In this document: positions 4,463-11,789 of the stretch, in pieces
Layout of the letters: every line of letters begins with the position of its first letter
Numbering within the stretch: the stretch's first letter is position 1
Virus record (IMG/VR): IMGVR_UViG_3300032245_000847
Span: 1-28,467 of that record
Strand: one strand, 5' to 3'
DNA length: 28,467 nt
From: a virus
The notes under the pieces: generated by a model
What the model was told of the DNA's origin: nothing
Seen by the model: the letters and a program-made list of their open reading frames with translations, nothing else
The model's database searches: none
Translations under genes and position numbers: made by a program

Positions 4463-4971
4463 CTGATGGTTCCTGTCAGATAGTGGCGTGTGTTGGTTTT
4501 GACCACGTTCCTTTGGCGTCTGCGCTGCCGCTCCGATAGGCCTCCCCAGATACCGAAACGCTCATGGTTGTCTAGCGCGTAGTTCAGACAGTCATCAATC
4601 ACTGGGCATGACTGGCAAACAGCTCGAGCCTGATCAATCTTGTGGTGGCTGGTGCCATGCTCAGGAAAAAACAGGCTGGTATCCAGGTCGCGACAGGCTG
4701 CCTGGTCGCGCCATTCCATCGCATCGAAAATGCGTTCGCTGCTGCGCAGATCGGCTGCGAACATCGCCCAGGTGTAACTGCTGCGCTGATGCCTGCCAGT
4801 GTGATCGTAGGGAATGTGGAAGCCGGCCTGTCGGGCGTGGGTGATGCGCTTCGCTGCAGCAGTTTCTGTGCAGCCAAACACTTTGGCGACTGCTTCCCTG
4901 ATGCGCTCACTGCGCTGCAGTGCTTCACAGGCGATCTGTGCGACACGTTCGTGTGTCTCAAAGCTGGCCAC
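4459..4971 (-). CDS. WhiB-family regulator with N-terminal HTH domain
   Basis: The 170-residue protein starts at GTG 4971, sharing a base with the SSB stop (TAGTG). Residues 85-155 form a WhiB domain: Cys93, Cys119, Cys122 and Cys128 would bind a [4Fe-4S] cluster, followed by the GIWGG turn (140-144) and a basic RQRRRQR tail. WhiB proteins bind the host sigma factor and change transcription; phage versions can block host genes or superinfection. Residues 8-52 look like a helix-turn-helix with a V.FGCTETAAAKRI core, so this protein is about twice the usual WhiB length and seems to be a fusion. It marks the host as actinobacterial. Confidence 0.9.
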   Translation of the reverse strand: MASFETHERVAQIACEALQRSERIREAVAKVFGCTETAAAKRITHARQAGFHIPYDHTGRHQRSSYTWAMFAADLRSSERIFDAMEWRDQAACRDLDTSLFFPEHGTSHHKIDQARAVCQSCPVIDDCLNYALDNHERFGIWGGLSERQRRRQRNVVKTNTRHYLTGTIR

Positions 4972-5390
4972 TAGAACGGTTCTTCGTCGCTGACGACAGC
5001 CAGCCGGCGCGCTGCAGGGTGCTGGGCTCGAGCATCACTGAGCGCCTTTGAGATTTCGACTGTCACCCACTGGAGCGAAACGCCACAGTGATCAAGCACC
5101 AGCTGCACATCGTTGCGCTTCTCACCAGACTTTGTTTCCCAGCTATCGGTCTGCAGCCGGCCCACGCACACCACGCGGTCACCTTTGTGGAGCGATGCAG
5201 CCATGTTTTCTGCGAGCTGACCGAACGCTGAAACCTTCAGAAAGCTCGTTTGTTCTTTCCATTCGCCACCAGCCTGGTAGCGGCGTGTGACAGCGACTGA
5301 TGCCTGCACGACTGCGCGTGCATCGTTCGTGAACGTCAGCGCTGGGTCTGCGGTCAGGTTGCCGATGATTGTGGCCGATGATTCGTTCAC
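4971..5390 (-). CDS. ssb: Single-stranded DNA-binding protein
   Basis: The protein has 139 residues with an OB fold: ATIIGNLTADP at the start, then VVQASVAVTRRY and WKEQTSFLKVSAFGQLAEN, and a VCVGRLQTDSWETKSGEKR strand pair, all typical of bacterial/phage SSB. The tail ends DEEPF, like the acidic tip through which SSB recruits partner proteins. GTG 5390 overlaps the ERF stop (GTGA) and has GGAAGG upstream; a longer start at 5435 is less likely. With the adjacent ERF gene it forms a recombination module: SSB coats single strands, ERF anneals them. Confidence 0.93.
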   Translation of the reverse strand: MNESSATIIGNLTADPALTFTNDARAVVQASVAVTRRYQAGGEWKEQTSFLKVSAFGQLAENMAASLHKGDRVVCVGRLQTDSWETKSGEKRNDVQLVLDHCGVSLQWVTVEISKALSDARAQHPAARRLAVVSDEEPF

Positions 5391-6019
5391 TGGGTTGCCT
5401 TCCATCCGATGTGTGTAGCGACTTGCTCGAACCACTGCTGGTCAGCCAGGAATGCAGCGGTTGAAATCTTGCGGCCAGCATCTGTCGCGAGTAGCCGCAG
5501 TTCGTTCTTTGTGGTGTCGTCAACCAGTTTGCAGGCATCAAACAGTTCTGCTGCAGCCTGCAGCCGTGGGTCTGGCTGTGGGTCTGGTGCTCGACCATGG
5601 TCGTAGCTGGTGGTGTCGCTGTCGTCAGTCTTGTCAGCAATGCTGAAGAGCTGCAGAAGCAGATATTTGTATGCCTGTGTGGCTGCCTTATTGGCGCCCT
5701 TGTCGCTGTTATCGCGACCGATGCCACAGGTCTGGGCGTAGATCACATCGGTGACGCCTGCCGGCCCATAGATGGCCCAGTTTACCTCAAGCTGGACATC
5801 GTGCCAGCCTTCTTTCATACCGGCTGCTGGTGTGATCGTCACGATGCGGCTGCTGGGTGCGATGACCACGCCATGTTTGGCGAGCAGTTGCTGCAGGTGT
5901 GCAGTGATCGCTTCGATGCCTCGATAGGCGTAGCCCTGTGGGGCTTTGTCAGCTTTGCTGATCGCTGGCAATTCGGCAGTTATCGCAGCCAGCGCTGTGA
6001 TCACGTTTGATGTGCTCAT
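5387..6019 (-). CDS. erf: ERF-family single-strand annealing protein
   Basis: The 210-residue protein shows the ERF signature: QGYAYRGIEAITAHLQQLLAKHG (about 28-50), GWHDVQLEVNW (71-81) and the strongly conserved GIGRDNSDKGANKAATQAYKY block (99-119) followed by LLLQLFSIAD. ERF proteins form rings that anneal complementary single strands and support phage genome circularisation and recombination. The C-terminal third after DDSDTT is variable, as usual in the family. It is followed immediately by SSB with a GTGA overlap, so both are probably produced together. Confidence 0.9.
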   Translation of the reverse strand: MSTSNVITALAAITAELPAISKADKAPQGYAYRGIEAITAHLQQLLAKHGVVIAPSSRIVTITPAAGMKEGWHDVQLEVNWAIYGPAGVTDVIYAQTCGIGRDNSDKGANKAATQAYKYLLLQLFSIADKTDDSDTTSYDHGRAPDPQPDPRLQAAAELFDACKLVDDTTKNELRLLATDAGRKISTAAFLADQQWFEQVATHIGWKATQ

Positions 6020-6107
6020 GTTGTCTTTCTGTTAGTCGTCTGTGTGCGAGCGCCAACAGGCGCAGCAGTTCGCGCTGTTCGCGTAGTTGATGATCGACCG
6101 GTGTCAT
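5949..6107 (-). CDS. Possible small helical protein overlapping erf
   Basis: An ATG at 6107, preceded by GGAG eight bases upstream, opens a 52-codon frame with a strongly helical charged segment (LREQRELLRLLALAHRRL) and a C-x2-C pair at residues 41-44. It overlaps the first 71 bases of erf in another frame. The good ribosome site and the otherwise empty 114-base gap favour a real gene, but the long overlap makes it uncertain. Confidence 0.4.
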   Translation of the reverse strand: MTPVDHQLREQRELLRLLALAHRRLTERQHEHIKRDHSAGCDNCRIASDQQS

Positions 6108-6133
6108 CGTTCAAGCTCCGCGCATCTTGCAGG

Positions 6134-6625
6134 TCATAGTTGCATGGCCTGTCTGCCGGCTGTAGTGATCTGCCAGAGCACTGCGCTGCGCCCAGTGTCA
6201 GTGGGTGCTCGCCGGCCTGTGTCAGCAACCTGACCGATGGTGGCCAGCTCATGTCGTCGCTTGCCGATGCTCGTGGCTTTGATCGTCACACCGCGTCGTG
6301 CAGCCATTTCTGACAGCCCATAATCGGTGAGCGCGCCATGCTCAAGCAGTAGTGAGAGCACCAGCCTGTGGTTCAGATTCAGTCTGCTACCGGTGTGGGC
6401 TGCGTGGGCTGCCTGGTGTGCTGTGTCAGGGTCTGTCGCTCGAGCCCCAGCCGGTACATCGACCACTAGCGATGGCGCCACAAACTGTTCTAGCGGCCTA
6501 CCTGTGTCACGATTCTTGAGGGTGTAGCAGATAACGCGCAGGTGTTCTGCGTGGGGCTGCCAGGCTGGCTCGACATGCCAGACACGGTTACCTGTCCAGA
6601 TCGGAATAAACACCTGGCGTGTCAT
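6134..6625 (-). CDS. Winged-helix DNA-binding protein
   Basis: The protein has 163 residues from ATG 6625, which overlaps the upstream stop as ATGA. The N-terminal half (1-75) is beta-rich with Trp and no known motif. The C-terminal half has a winged-helix layout: LVLSLLLEHGALTDYGLSEM, a recognition-helix-like SIGKRRHELATIG, then a VADTGRRA...GRSAVLWQIT wing. Similar wHTH domains occur in actinophage regulators near replication genes. It could control the recombination operon that follows or bind an origin. The target is unknown. Confidence 0.7.
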   Translation of the reverse strand: MTRQVFIPIWTGNRVWHVEPAWQPHAEHLRVICYTLKNRDTGRPLEQFVAPSLVVDVPAGARATDPDTAHQAAHAAHTGSRLNLNHRLVLSLLLEHGALTDYGLSEMAARRGVTIKATSIGKRRHELATIGQVADTGRRAPTDTGRSAVLWQITTAGRQAMQL

Positions 6626-6711
6626 CGGCAGAACCAATCATGCGCAACCATCGCAACGAACATGACCAGCAGACCGAACAACGCGAAGAGCCAGCACGCA
6701 TCGTGGCTCAT
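6622..6711 (-). CDS. 29-residue single-span membrane peptide
   Basis: ATG 6711 overlaps the previous stop (ATGA) and TGA 6622 overlaps the next ATG, exact packing on both sides. The peptide is one hydrophobic helix (WLFALFGLLVMFVAMVA) between a short polar start and HDWFCR. It would insert into the membrane. Its role is unknown; small phage membrane peptides can act as lysis accessories or superinfection-exclusion factors. Confidence 0.55.
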   Translation of the reverse strand: MSHDACWLFALFGLLVMFVAMVAHDWFCR

Positions 6712-7046
6712 TGCAACCTGACCTGTTCGCACACCAGATCAGCGGCCTGTTTGGTTCGGTCGCTGATTTCTGAACGCACCTGCCACCAGCCGTCATATTC
6801 GCTGGGCGTGGTTTGGCCGGCCTGTCGATACTCAATCGTGGTGCACAATGCAAACACGATGGTGGGTGTCAACTGGTCAATCAGCATTGCTTCATCTGAG
6901 CCTTCGCACACCTGACATAGTGCGTCGAGTGCGTCAGCGATTTGGGCGATGGTGGCCAGCGCGGCTCGAGGGCTAGCCGCGCTGGCCTGCTGCGTCAGAC
7001 CTGCTGCGGAATCAGGCTGCGCGGCGATGTTGTTTGCTGTGGTCAT
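6708..7046 (-). CDS. Hypothetical acidic helical protein
   Basis: The protein has 112 residues from ATG 7046, overlapping the stop of the transglycosylase-like gene as ATGA. It is Ala- and Gln-rich, largely helical, with a QIADALDALCQVCEGSDEAML core and a C-terminal helix rich in charged residues. There is no signal peptide despite following a secreted enzyme. I do not recognise a family. The extended start at 7196 would overlap the upstream gene by 150 bases and is rejected. Confidence 0.6.
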   Translation of the reverse strand: MTTANNIAAQPDSAAGLTQQASAASPRAALATIAQIADALDALCQVCEGSDEAMLIDQLTPTIVFALCTTIEYRQAGQTTPSEYDGWWQVRSEISDRTKQAADLVCEQVRLQ

Positions 7047-7450
7047 GCGCCACCACGCCAGGGTCGATAGCAGGCGCTCGACTGGTGGCGTGCGTTGCGC
7101 CAGAACTGGCAGAGCGCTGCAGCTGCCTGCACATTGAACGCTGGCTGCTGCAAGGCTGCGCGAGTCACAGTGATACCAAAATGGTTCGACAGCCATGGCC
7201 AGGTGACAGGATGAATCTGCAGCAGGCCTGTGTCGCCACCACGCTTATTGACCACTTGCGGCTGGCAGCGGCTTTCACGCCACATAGTGCGCGACATCTT
7301 CGCCACATCCCAGCCGCCAGGTGGCGCATACTGTTGCAGCATCGTTTCCCACTGCCGGCAGCGGCCATAGGCCTCGACAGGTGTGCTGGTGAATGGCGCC
7401 AGTGTGATGGTGAGTGCTGCAGCGTGCAGCCAGATTTGCTTACGCATCAT
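7043..7450 (-). CDS. Secreted lytic-transglycosylase-like enzyme
   Basis: From ATG 7450 the 135-residue protein begins with a classic Sec signal (MMRKQ, then a hydrophobic stretch to about residue 20, then TPVEA before the likely cleavage near 27). The mature part has a lysozyme-like SLT core: MSRTMWRES with Glu59 as probable catalytic acid, then GDTGLLQIHPVTW, the usual GLLQI motif. Such enzymes cut the glycan strands of peptidoglycan. It lies far from the amidase lysin and has its own export signal, so it may act in early wall remodelling, timed lysis or exclusion. Cysteines at 31 and 62 could pair after export. Confidence 0.75.
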   Translation of the reverse strand: MMRKQIWLHAAALTITLAPFTSTPVEAYGRCRQWETMLQQYAPPGGWDVAKMSRTMWRESRCQPQVVNKRGGDTGLLQIHPVTWPWLSNHFGITVTRAALQQPAFNVQAAAALCQFWRNARHQSSACYRPWRGGA

Positions 7451-7685
7451 CGCGCACCCACAGTGAAGGGTCGCCCGATACCAACGCGCCAAACGCATAA
7501 GCGTTCAGCATGTCGCCAGGTTCGATGCAACCATCGTTCCAGTCAGGTTTGATCAGGCCGGCCAGAATGGCGTCTGCTGCTGCGCTGATGTTGAATGCTT
7601 CGCCGGATGTGTAACCAATGGAAAAGCGCCTGCAGATCAGAAGCGCTGCAAGCAGGTCTGTGCGATCAAAGTGCGATGTGCTCAT
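7440..7685 (-). CDS. Hypothetical protein, 81 residues
   Basis: ATG 7685 overlaps the upstream stop as ATGA. The protein is a compact mix of helices with a DLLAALLICRRFSIGYTSGEAFNISAAAD start region and an acidic end. Its last codons overlap the first codons of the secreted enzyme. No known motif, signal or membrane span. Function unknown. Confidence 0.65.
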   Translation of the reverse strand: MSTSHFDRTDLLAALLICRRFSIGYTSGEAFNISAAADAILAGLIKPDWNDGCIEPGDMLNAYAFGALVSGDPSLWVRDDA

Positions 7686-7867
7686 TTGGCTGCCGGCCTA
7701 CTCAAGTCCGACCACAGCAACATGCCGCCATCTAGTTTCATTTCACCGCGCACATAGTGCTCTGAGCGGGCACGCCAGGAACGTTCAGTGCGTGCTGCGA
7801 TGTTGACTGGATTAGTCCGAGCAGCGGCGCGGCCCGACCTTGGGAAGTGGCGCGATGTGTTGCTCAT
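7682..7867 (-). CDS. Hypothetical basic protein, 61 residues
   Basis: ATG 7867 overlaps the end of the small membrane protein upstream (ATGA) and its stop overlaps the next start. The first 40 residues are Arg- and Ser-rich (RSGRAAARTN, SWRARSEHYVRGE), suggesting nucleic acid contact. The rest is hydrophobic. No family recognised. Confidence 0.55.
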   Translation of the reverse strand: MSNTSRHFPRSGRAAARTNPVNIAARTERSWRARSEHYVRGEMKLDGGMLLWSDLSRPAAK

Positions 7868-7989
7868 TCGGTCACCTGCTCTTCGTCGGGCATCATCCAG
7901 TCAGTGAGCTGCGGCCAGCGGTCGCCAGCCCATGCGATTAGATAGACGATAGGGACTGGCCAGAATAGCCAGATGGTGTTGTGCCACAT
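7864..7989 (-). CDS. 41-residue membrane protein
   Basis: ATG 7989 with GAGGG about 10 bases upstream opens a short frame with one hydrophobic, Trp-rich segment (TIWLFWPVPIVYLIAWAG) followed by an acidic cytoplasmic-like tail (DEEQVTE). Its stop overlaps the next ATG. It is too short for a catalytic role; a lysis accessory or exclusion peptide is possible. Confidence 0.55.
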   Translation of the reverse strand: MWHNTIWLFWPVPIVYLIAWAGDRWPQLTDWMMPDEEQVTE

Positions 7990-8018
7990 GGTGAAACCCT
8001 CGATTCTTGTGTGGGGCT

Positions 8019-8037
8019 GTCACTGAACCACAGGTGG
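8019..8037 (-). promoter_or_regulatory. Partial third copy of the GGTTCACTGAC-type element
   Basis: On the minus strand this intergenic stretch reads CACCTGTGGTTCAGTGACAG, matching the core of the 25-bp elements at 1730 and 4369 with one change, but without TTGACA. It lies 30 bases before the ATG at 7989 in one of the few gaps (50 bases) of this half of the genome. Confidence 0.35.
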
Positions 8038-8039
8038 CG

Positions 8040-8288
8040 CTAGTCGTCAAGCATTTTCGTGGTGTGCCGCGAAATAATGTTGGCGAGTGGGATTGAAAAC
8101 ACACCTGTGGCGAGCCCATCTGTGGTGTACGAATGCGCCAGCAGCAGGTGTCTGGCTGTCTCCTCGAGCAGCCAGCCGGCTGTGGTCACGATCACTTCAC
8201 AGTCGATGCTGGCAGGGTCGCACCATTCACCAGGCGAATGATGGGCTGCGTCAGACCAGCAGATAATCAGCAGCTGGTGCTCGATCAT
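8040..8288 (-). CDS. Small beta-rich hypothetical protein
   Basis: The protein has 82 residues from ATG 8288, overlapping the upstream stop (TGA/ATG). The second half reads EVIVTTAGWLLEETARHLLLAHSY, then GVFSIPLANIISR, the strand pattern of a widespread small phage protein that I know only as hypothetical. No catalytic residues stand out. A 50-base gap with the partial repeated element follows. Confidence 0.65.
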   Translation of the reverse strand: MIEHQLLIICWSDAAHHSPGEWCDPASIDCEVIVTTAGWLLEETARHLLLAHSYTTDGLATGVFSIPLANIISRHTTKMLDD

Positions 8289-8428
8289 CGCTGTTCGCCT
8301 AGCAGTCGTTTCAGCCAGGCCTCAATGTTGACTGCTTCCTGTGGTGATCGTGGCCGACAGGTCGCGGCCATTAGCGCAGCCAAATGCCGTGCTTCACCTG
8401 TTGACAGTTTCAGATGTCCCTTAGCCAC
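8285..8428 (-). CDS. Small helical protein, 47 residues
   Basis: GTG 8428 overlaps the stop of the metallophosphoesterase by 8 bases (GTGGCTAA). The peptide (start MAKGHLKLSTGEARHLAALM) is two probable helices with a basic surface. Its stop overlaps the next ATG. It may be a small DNA-binding or regulatory protein, but nothing diagnostic is present. Confidence 0.55.
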   Translation of the reverse strand: MAKGHLKLSTGEARHLAALMAATCRPRSPQEAVNIEAWLKRLLGEQR

Positions 8429-9602
8429 TTCGATATTCCTTACCGCGCCAGATGGCGCGCCCATGGCTGATGTGCACCAGCTCTTTAGACCATGTGCCGT
8501 CAGCAGCGACAGTGATCACTGCACAGCCTTGCTGCCATGCCTCAACACGATGCACAGGCCGGCCACGCGGGTCTGTGGCGCCACGCACACTGGGCACCGC
8601 GCCATCTATGCGACAAAGACAGCCTGGCGACCACGCATTTACCACAACAGGCTGGCCGGCTAGGTCGTAGGTTTCCCAGTGATCCTGCAGCCTGTGAATG
8701 TGTCCCTGCACAAAGCTTTGGCGTTCGTTCTTTGCGACTGCTGACACCGTGAGTCGTTCACCATGGATAGCCCACAGGCCTGTGATGTGATCTGAGCCTG
8801 GAGCGAGCTGCAGCCGGCCTGCTGGGTAGCCGGCCACATAGGTGACACGTTGTGTGCCATCTGTGAGGGTGCCGAAATCGTGCAGGCGTAGCAGGTGTGG
8901 CATGGAGAGCACTGGCCAGTCGTCTGGTGTGTTTGCTCTTCGTAGTCTCAGCGCGGCCATTGCGTTTCTGGTGATGGCCATAGGTAGGCGCGCGTCGTGG
9001 TTGCCTTCGAGCAGTGCGAAGGTGCAGCCGTCTGGTGCGGCAGTTATTTGTTCTGCGATGAAACGGTGCAGCCTGTCGATGGTGGGCTGGGTGGTCAGCA
9101 CCATTTCTGGGCTTACCAGAAACTTGTTTGACCATTCTGGAAAATCGCAGCTGTCACCCAGTGTCACGACCTGATCTGGTTTGGCTGCCTGCACGATTTG
9201 GAGCGCCACATCTATCGCAGCCTCATCGTGGAATGGGTCTAGCTGACCTTGCTCGTCGCGCCTGTATCCGATCTGTGGGTCTGGCAGTATGACAATGGTG
9301 CGCTCGAGTCGTTGCGCTTTGGGTGCTGGGCGTGGTCTGGCGATGACTGGTGCAGCCGGCTGCACTACCGGCCACTGTGGGCCTGTTTCCCAGCTGGGCG
9401 CGAGCTGTACGCCCATAAGGTCAACCACGTTGTTTTCGCCTGTGGCCTCATCTTTGCTGAAGCCCTGCCATAGCGACACCTTCGTGATCGCACCTACTTC
9501 TGCAACATCAATGCCGTTGCGGTCGAGTAGGTCTGCGATGCGGCCTAGCGTGACTGCACGCGATGGCTGCTGCTCGCCAGCCATGGCATCAGATAGCGAC
9601 AC
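8421..9602 (-). CDS. Calcineurin-like metallophosphoesterase
   Basis: The 393-residue protein contains the metallophosphoesterase motifs in order: DPQ at 108-110 (the first motif is usually D-x-H, here Gln), GDSCD at 149-153, GNHD at 200-203, His280 in HGE and GHIH at 300-303. Residues 1-100 are an N-terminal extension: a possible HTH-like segment at 15-45 and a Pro-rich linker. Such phage enzymes may process nucleic acid ends or nucleotides; the substrate is not predictable. GTG 9602 overlaps the upstream gene by 14 bases; an ATG at 9584 is an alternative start. It separates lysis/tail genes from the small-gene region. Confidence 0.8.
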   Translation of the reverse strand: MSLSDAMAGEQQPSRAVTLGRIADLLDRNGIDVAEVGAITKVSLWQGFSKDEATGENNVVDLMGVQLAPSWETGPQWPVVQPAAPVIARPRPAPKAQRLERTIVILPDPQIGYRRDEQGQLDPFHDEAAIDVALQIVQAAKPDQVVTLGDSCDFPEWSNKFLVSPEMVLTTQPTIDRLHRFIAEQITAAPDGCTFALLEGNHDARLPMAITRNAMAALRLRRANTPDDWPVLSMPHLLRLHDFGTLTDGTQRVTYVAGYPAGRLQLAPGSDHITGLWAIHGERLTVSAVAKNERQSFVQGHIHRLQDHWETYDLAGQPVVVNAWSPGCLCRIDGAVPSVRGATDPRGRPVHRVEAWQQGCAVITVAADGTWSKELVHISHGRAIWRGKEYRSG

Positions 9603-9825
9603 ACGAACACTCGTTTTTGCGGTGGCGACGCACAGTGTGCTGGCGTATCAGATGGTTCTGTGACACCAGCGCGCGTTCAATAGCGGCGTTACTGATGTGT
9701 GCATCAACAAGCCAGGTGACCAGCGTCTGTCTGTCTGCTGCGTCAAGCTGCTCAAGCAGGATCGCGATAGCGCAGCGTAGGCGTCGCGGTTTCGTTGCCT
9801 GCTCGAGCGCGTCTGCAAGCGCCAT
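9589..9825 (-). CDS. Small HTH-like protein with CSC tail
   Basis: This is a 78-residue helical protein. The second half (LVDAHISNAAIERALVSQ, then TVRRHRKNECSC) looks like a helix-turn-helix ending in a basic RRHRKNEC segment, a pattern seen in small actinophage proteins near lysis genes. Start ATG 9825 lies 3 bases after the previous stop. A DNA-binding role is inferred only. Confidence 0.55.
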   Translation of the reverse strand: MALADALEQATKPRRLRCAIAILLEQLDAADRQTLVTWLVDAHISNAAIERALVSQNHLIRQHTVRRHRKNECSCVAI

Positions 9826-9828
9826 AGG

Positions 9829-10002
9829 TTATTCGTACCAGGTGCGTGCAGCGCTCAGGATTGCTTCAGCAGCAAGCTGAATCGCTGCGACCTGATCTGC
9901 TGTCAGCTTGAGCCCGAACGCTGTAGCACACACGATGGCCGCGCGGAGCACTGCGCGCAACGCCTGAGCCTGTTTGTCTGAGCCAAAAATCTTGTGCATC
10001 AT
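9829..10002 (-). CDS. Small hydrophobic helical protein near lysis cassette
   Basis: ATG 10002 is preceded by AGAAGG, a good ribosome site. The 57-residue protein has a moderately hydrophobic helix (RAVLRAAIVCATAFGLKL) then a LTADQVAAIQLAAEAIL segment. The pattern of hydrophobic helix, FG, LTADQVAAI recurs in small proteins encoded near holins in actinophages. It may be a membrane-associated lysis accessory. The span is short, so membrane insertion is uncertain. Confidence 0.6.
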   Translation of the reverse strand: MMHKIFGSDKQAQALRAVLRAAIVCATAFGLKLTADQVAAIQLAAEAILSAARTWYE

Positions 10003-10008
10003 CACCTT

Positions 10009-11517
10009 CTAGTTGATAGCCATCCACATGAGCTGGCCGGTAGCGCCCACAGATGCTGCAGCGACAGTCGCCGGCAGATCAGTAAGACCTGTCACAGCGC
10101 CATTCAGTCGTGGTGCCAACGCACCGATAGTGCCACCGATACTGCCACCCAGCATGGTGGGCGCTGCTGCTGCAGTCGTGATCAGCATCCCGAACGCATA
10201 TCGCTGGCCGGCCACCACGCTGTAACTGCTCGTCAGTGCACGCGTGTAAAGCGTGGTCGCGGCTGCGCACAGGCTGGTGTCGTTTGCTGTCGACGCGACT
10301 AGCGTCAGGTCACCACTGGTCGCGACCGAATAGAGCCCGAATCGAATCAGTGTGGGTGTCGCGCCGGCTGCTGTGGTGCCTGACTGGAACTGCAGCTTTG
10401 TTGCGGTGAACGATGATGCAGCAGTGAAGTAGGTGAGCCTCAGTGCGCCGTTGCTGGTCGTGATCGAAGAGGCGAGAGCCAACAGACGCGGTAACGATTC
10501 GGCGCCAGCCATCGCCTGAGCCCGAAAATACATCGCCAAAGCAGCTTCCTGCAGCGCTGTTTCGACGTTCCCAGCTGTGTAAAGGTTGCCGCTGTCAGCG
10601 ATAGTGACCTGTGATGCGAGCTGGCCCACCTGCGCAAACATCACAGGCGTGGCAGTCACAATCAGCGACGCGGTGCTGGGGTAGACACCTGCGGCTGCAG
10701 CGGTCTGGATAGATACATCAGTGCTTTCAGCGGTCCAGACCAGCTCGAGGTAGTCGCCGGCTATCAGCGTAAAAATGTAGTTCCATGCTGGTAGCGCGTG
10801 CCCATTGACGCCACCATGCTTGCCAGGAACACTGACCAAACCTGTTGAGCCGACAATATCGGCGCCGTTCTTACGCACCCAGATATAGGCATCGTGGTCT
10901 GACACGTTTGCGTTTTCGAACTGGCCTGACCACTGCACGTTGTAGGTGCCTGGTGCAGCGAACGTCAGCCGCGACGATGAAACCATGCTGACGTTATTTG
11001 CACCATCGTTCGTGTTGAACGTCATCAGCTTTGCGACACCAGCAGTGACCAGCGTCTGATCGGTGTAGTCGCTGAAAGCGCCATAGTTACCTAGCGCGCC
11101 ACCAGCGTTTGACAGGCTGCCACCGATACTGATGCTGGCTGCACCAGTCGTGATCGACAGACTGGCGCTGGTGGTGCTTGAGCCGGCCCAGCCTGGTTCC
11201 ATGATCTGCAAAGAGCCGGCTAGCCAGGTGCGACTGTTGCCGCTGGTGGTCACTACGATTGCGTAACGCCAAACACCGATACCCAGTGTGCTGGTTTGCG
11301 TGTCGGACAATGCGACCAGCATCGTGCCAGTCGATGGTGTCGTGATCGTAAACGTCGTGGCAACAGCTGTCGCGTCGTCATAGATCGCGCTGGTAACGGT
11401 GACGCCAGACCAGTCTTGCAGCGAACCACTGTTAGTGATCGTGAACGTGCAGCTGAAGTCGTCTGCTTTGACAGCGACAAGATCGAGCCCTGCAGGTGCC
11501 TGCGAAATTAGAGCCAT
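10009..11517 (-). CDS. Tail fibre / receptor-binding protein
   Basis: The 502-residue protein is beta-rich in Ser, Thr, Ala and Gly. Residues 1-110 resemble the immunoglobulin-like N-terminal domain of baseplate upper proteins (KADDFSCTFTI...WSGVTVTSAIYD). Residues 165-290 look like a C1q/TNF-type jelly roll (APGTYNVQWSGQFEN, then IWVRKNGADI, then LIAGDYLELVW). The C-terminal 180 residues are a further beta domain and probably bind the host surface. Location after the holin is unusual but still within the late operon. The start overlaps the holin stop region (11517). The exact receptor role is inferred from fold pattern and position. Confidence 0.7.
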   Translation of the reverse strand: MALISQAPAGLDLVAVKADDFSCTFTITNSGSLQDWSGVTVTSAIYDDATAVATTFTITTPSTGTMLVALSDTQTSTLGIGVWRYAIVVTTSGNSRTWLAGSLQIMEPGWAGSSTTSASLSITTGAASISIGGSLSNAGGALGNYGAFSDYTDQTLVTAGVAKLMTFNTNDGANNVSMVSSSRLTFAAPGTYNVQWSGQFENANVSDHDAYIWVRKNGADIVGSTGLVSVPGKHGGVNGHALPAWNYIFTLIAGDYLELVWTAESTDVSIQTAAAAGVYPSTASLIVTATPVMFAQVGQLASQVTIADSGNLYTAGNVETALQEAALAMYFRAQAMAGAESLPRLLALASSITTSNGALRLTYFTAASSFTATKLQFQSGTTAAGATPTLIRFGLYSVATSGDLTLVASTANDTSLCAAATTLYTRALTSSYSVVAGQRYAFGMLITTAAAAPTMLGGSIGGTIGALAPRLNGAVTGLTDLPATVAAASVGATGQLMWMAIN

Positions 11518-11789
11518 CAGCGCCTGCCTTTGGGTGTGGTCACATGATCTTCGATCAGGGTGATGCGTGTGGCCAGCTGGTCGTGGCGCTGATGCAGCCT
11601 GCCCACTGACTCTTCGACGCGGTCGATTGCATCACGCAACGAGCTGCCACCATTCTTGCGGTATTCGCTGCTGGTCTGCTTCGCGGACACTGCTGCTGCA
11701 CGCGCCTGCCAGGCGTTATATGCAGTGCCGATCACCACTGGCACCACTGCTGCGAGCACCACAGCGTCAGCGTCAGACAGCGCCAGCAT
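11517..11789 (-). CDS. Holin candidate (one-span, DUF2746-like)
   Basis: The protein has 90 residues. ATG 11789 shares a base with the endolysin stop (TAATG). Residues 8-28 form one hydrophobic span (AVVLAAVVPVVIGTAYNAW), followed by a soluble helix with NGGSSLRDAIDRV and a coiled-coil-like LHQRHDQLATRITLIEDH. This layout matches a common actinophage membrane family next to endolysins. It likely forms or assists the membrane lesion that triggers lysis. A single span is fewer than in classical holins, so it might be an accessory. Confidence 0.65.
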   Translation of the reverse strand: MLALSDADAVVLAAVVPVVIGTAYNAWQARAAAVSAKQTSSEYRKNGGSSLRDAIDRVEESVGRLHQRHDQLATRITLIEDHVTTPKGRR

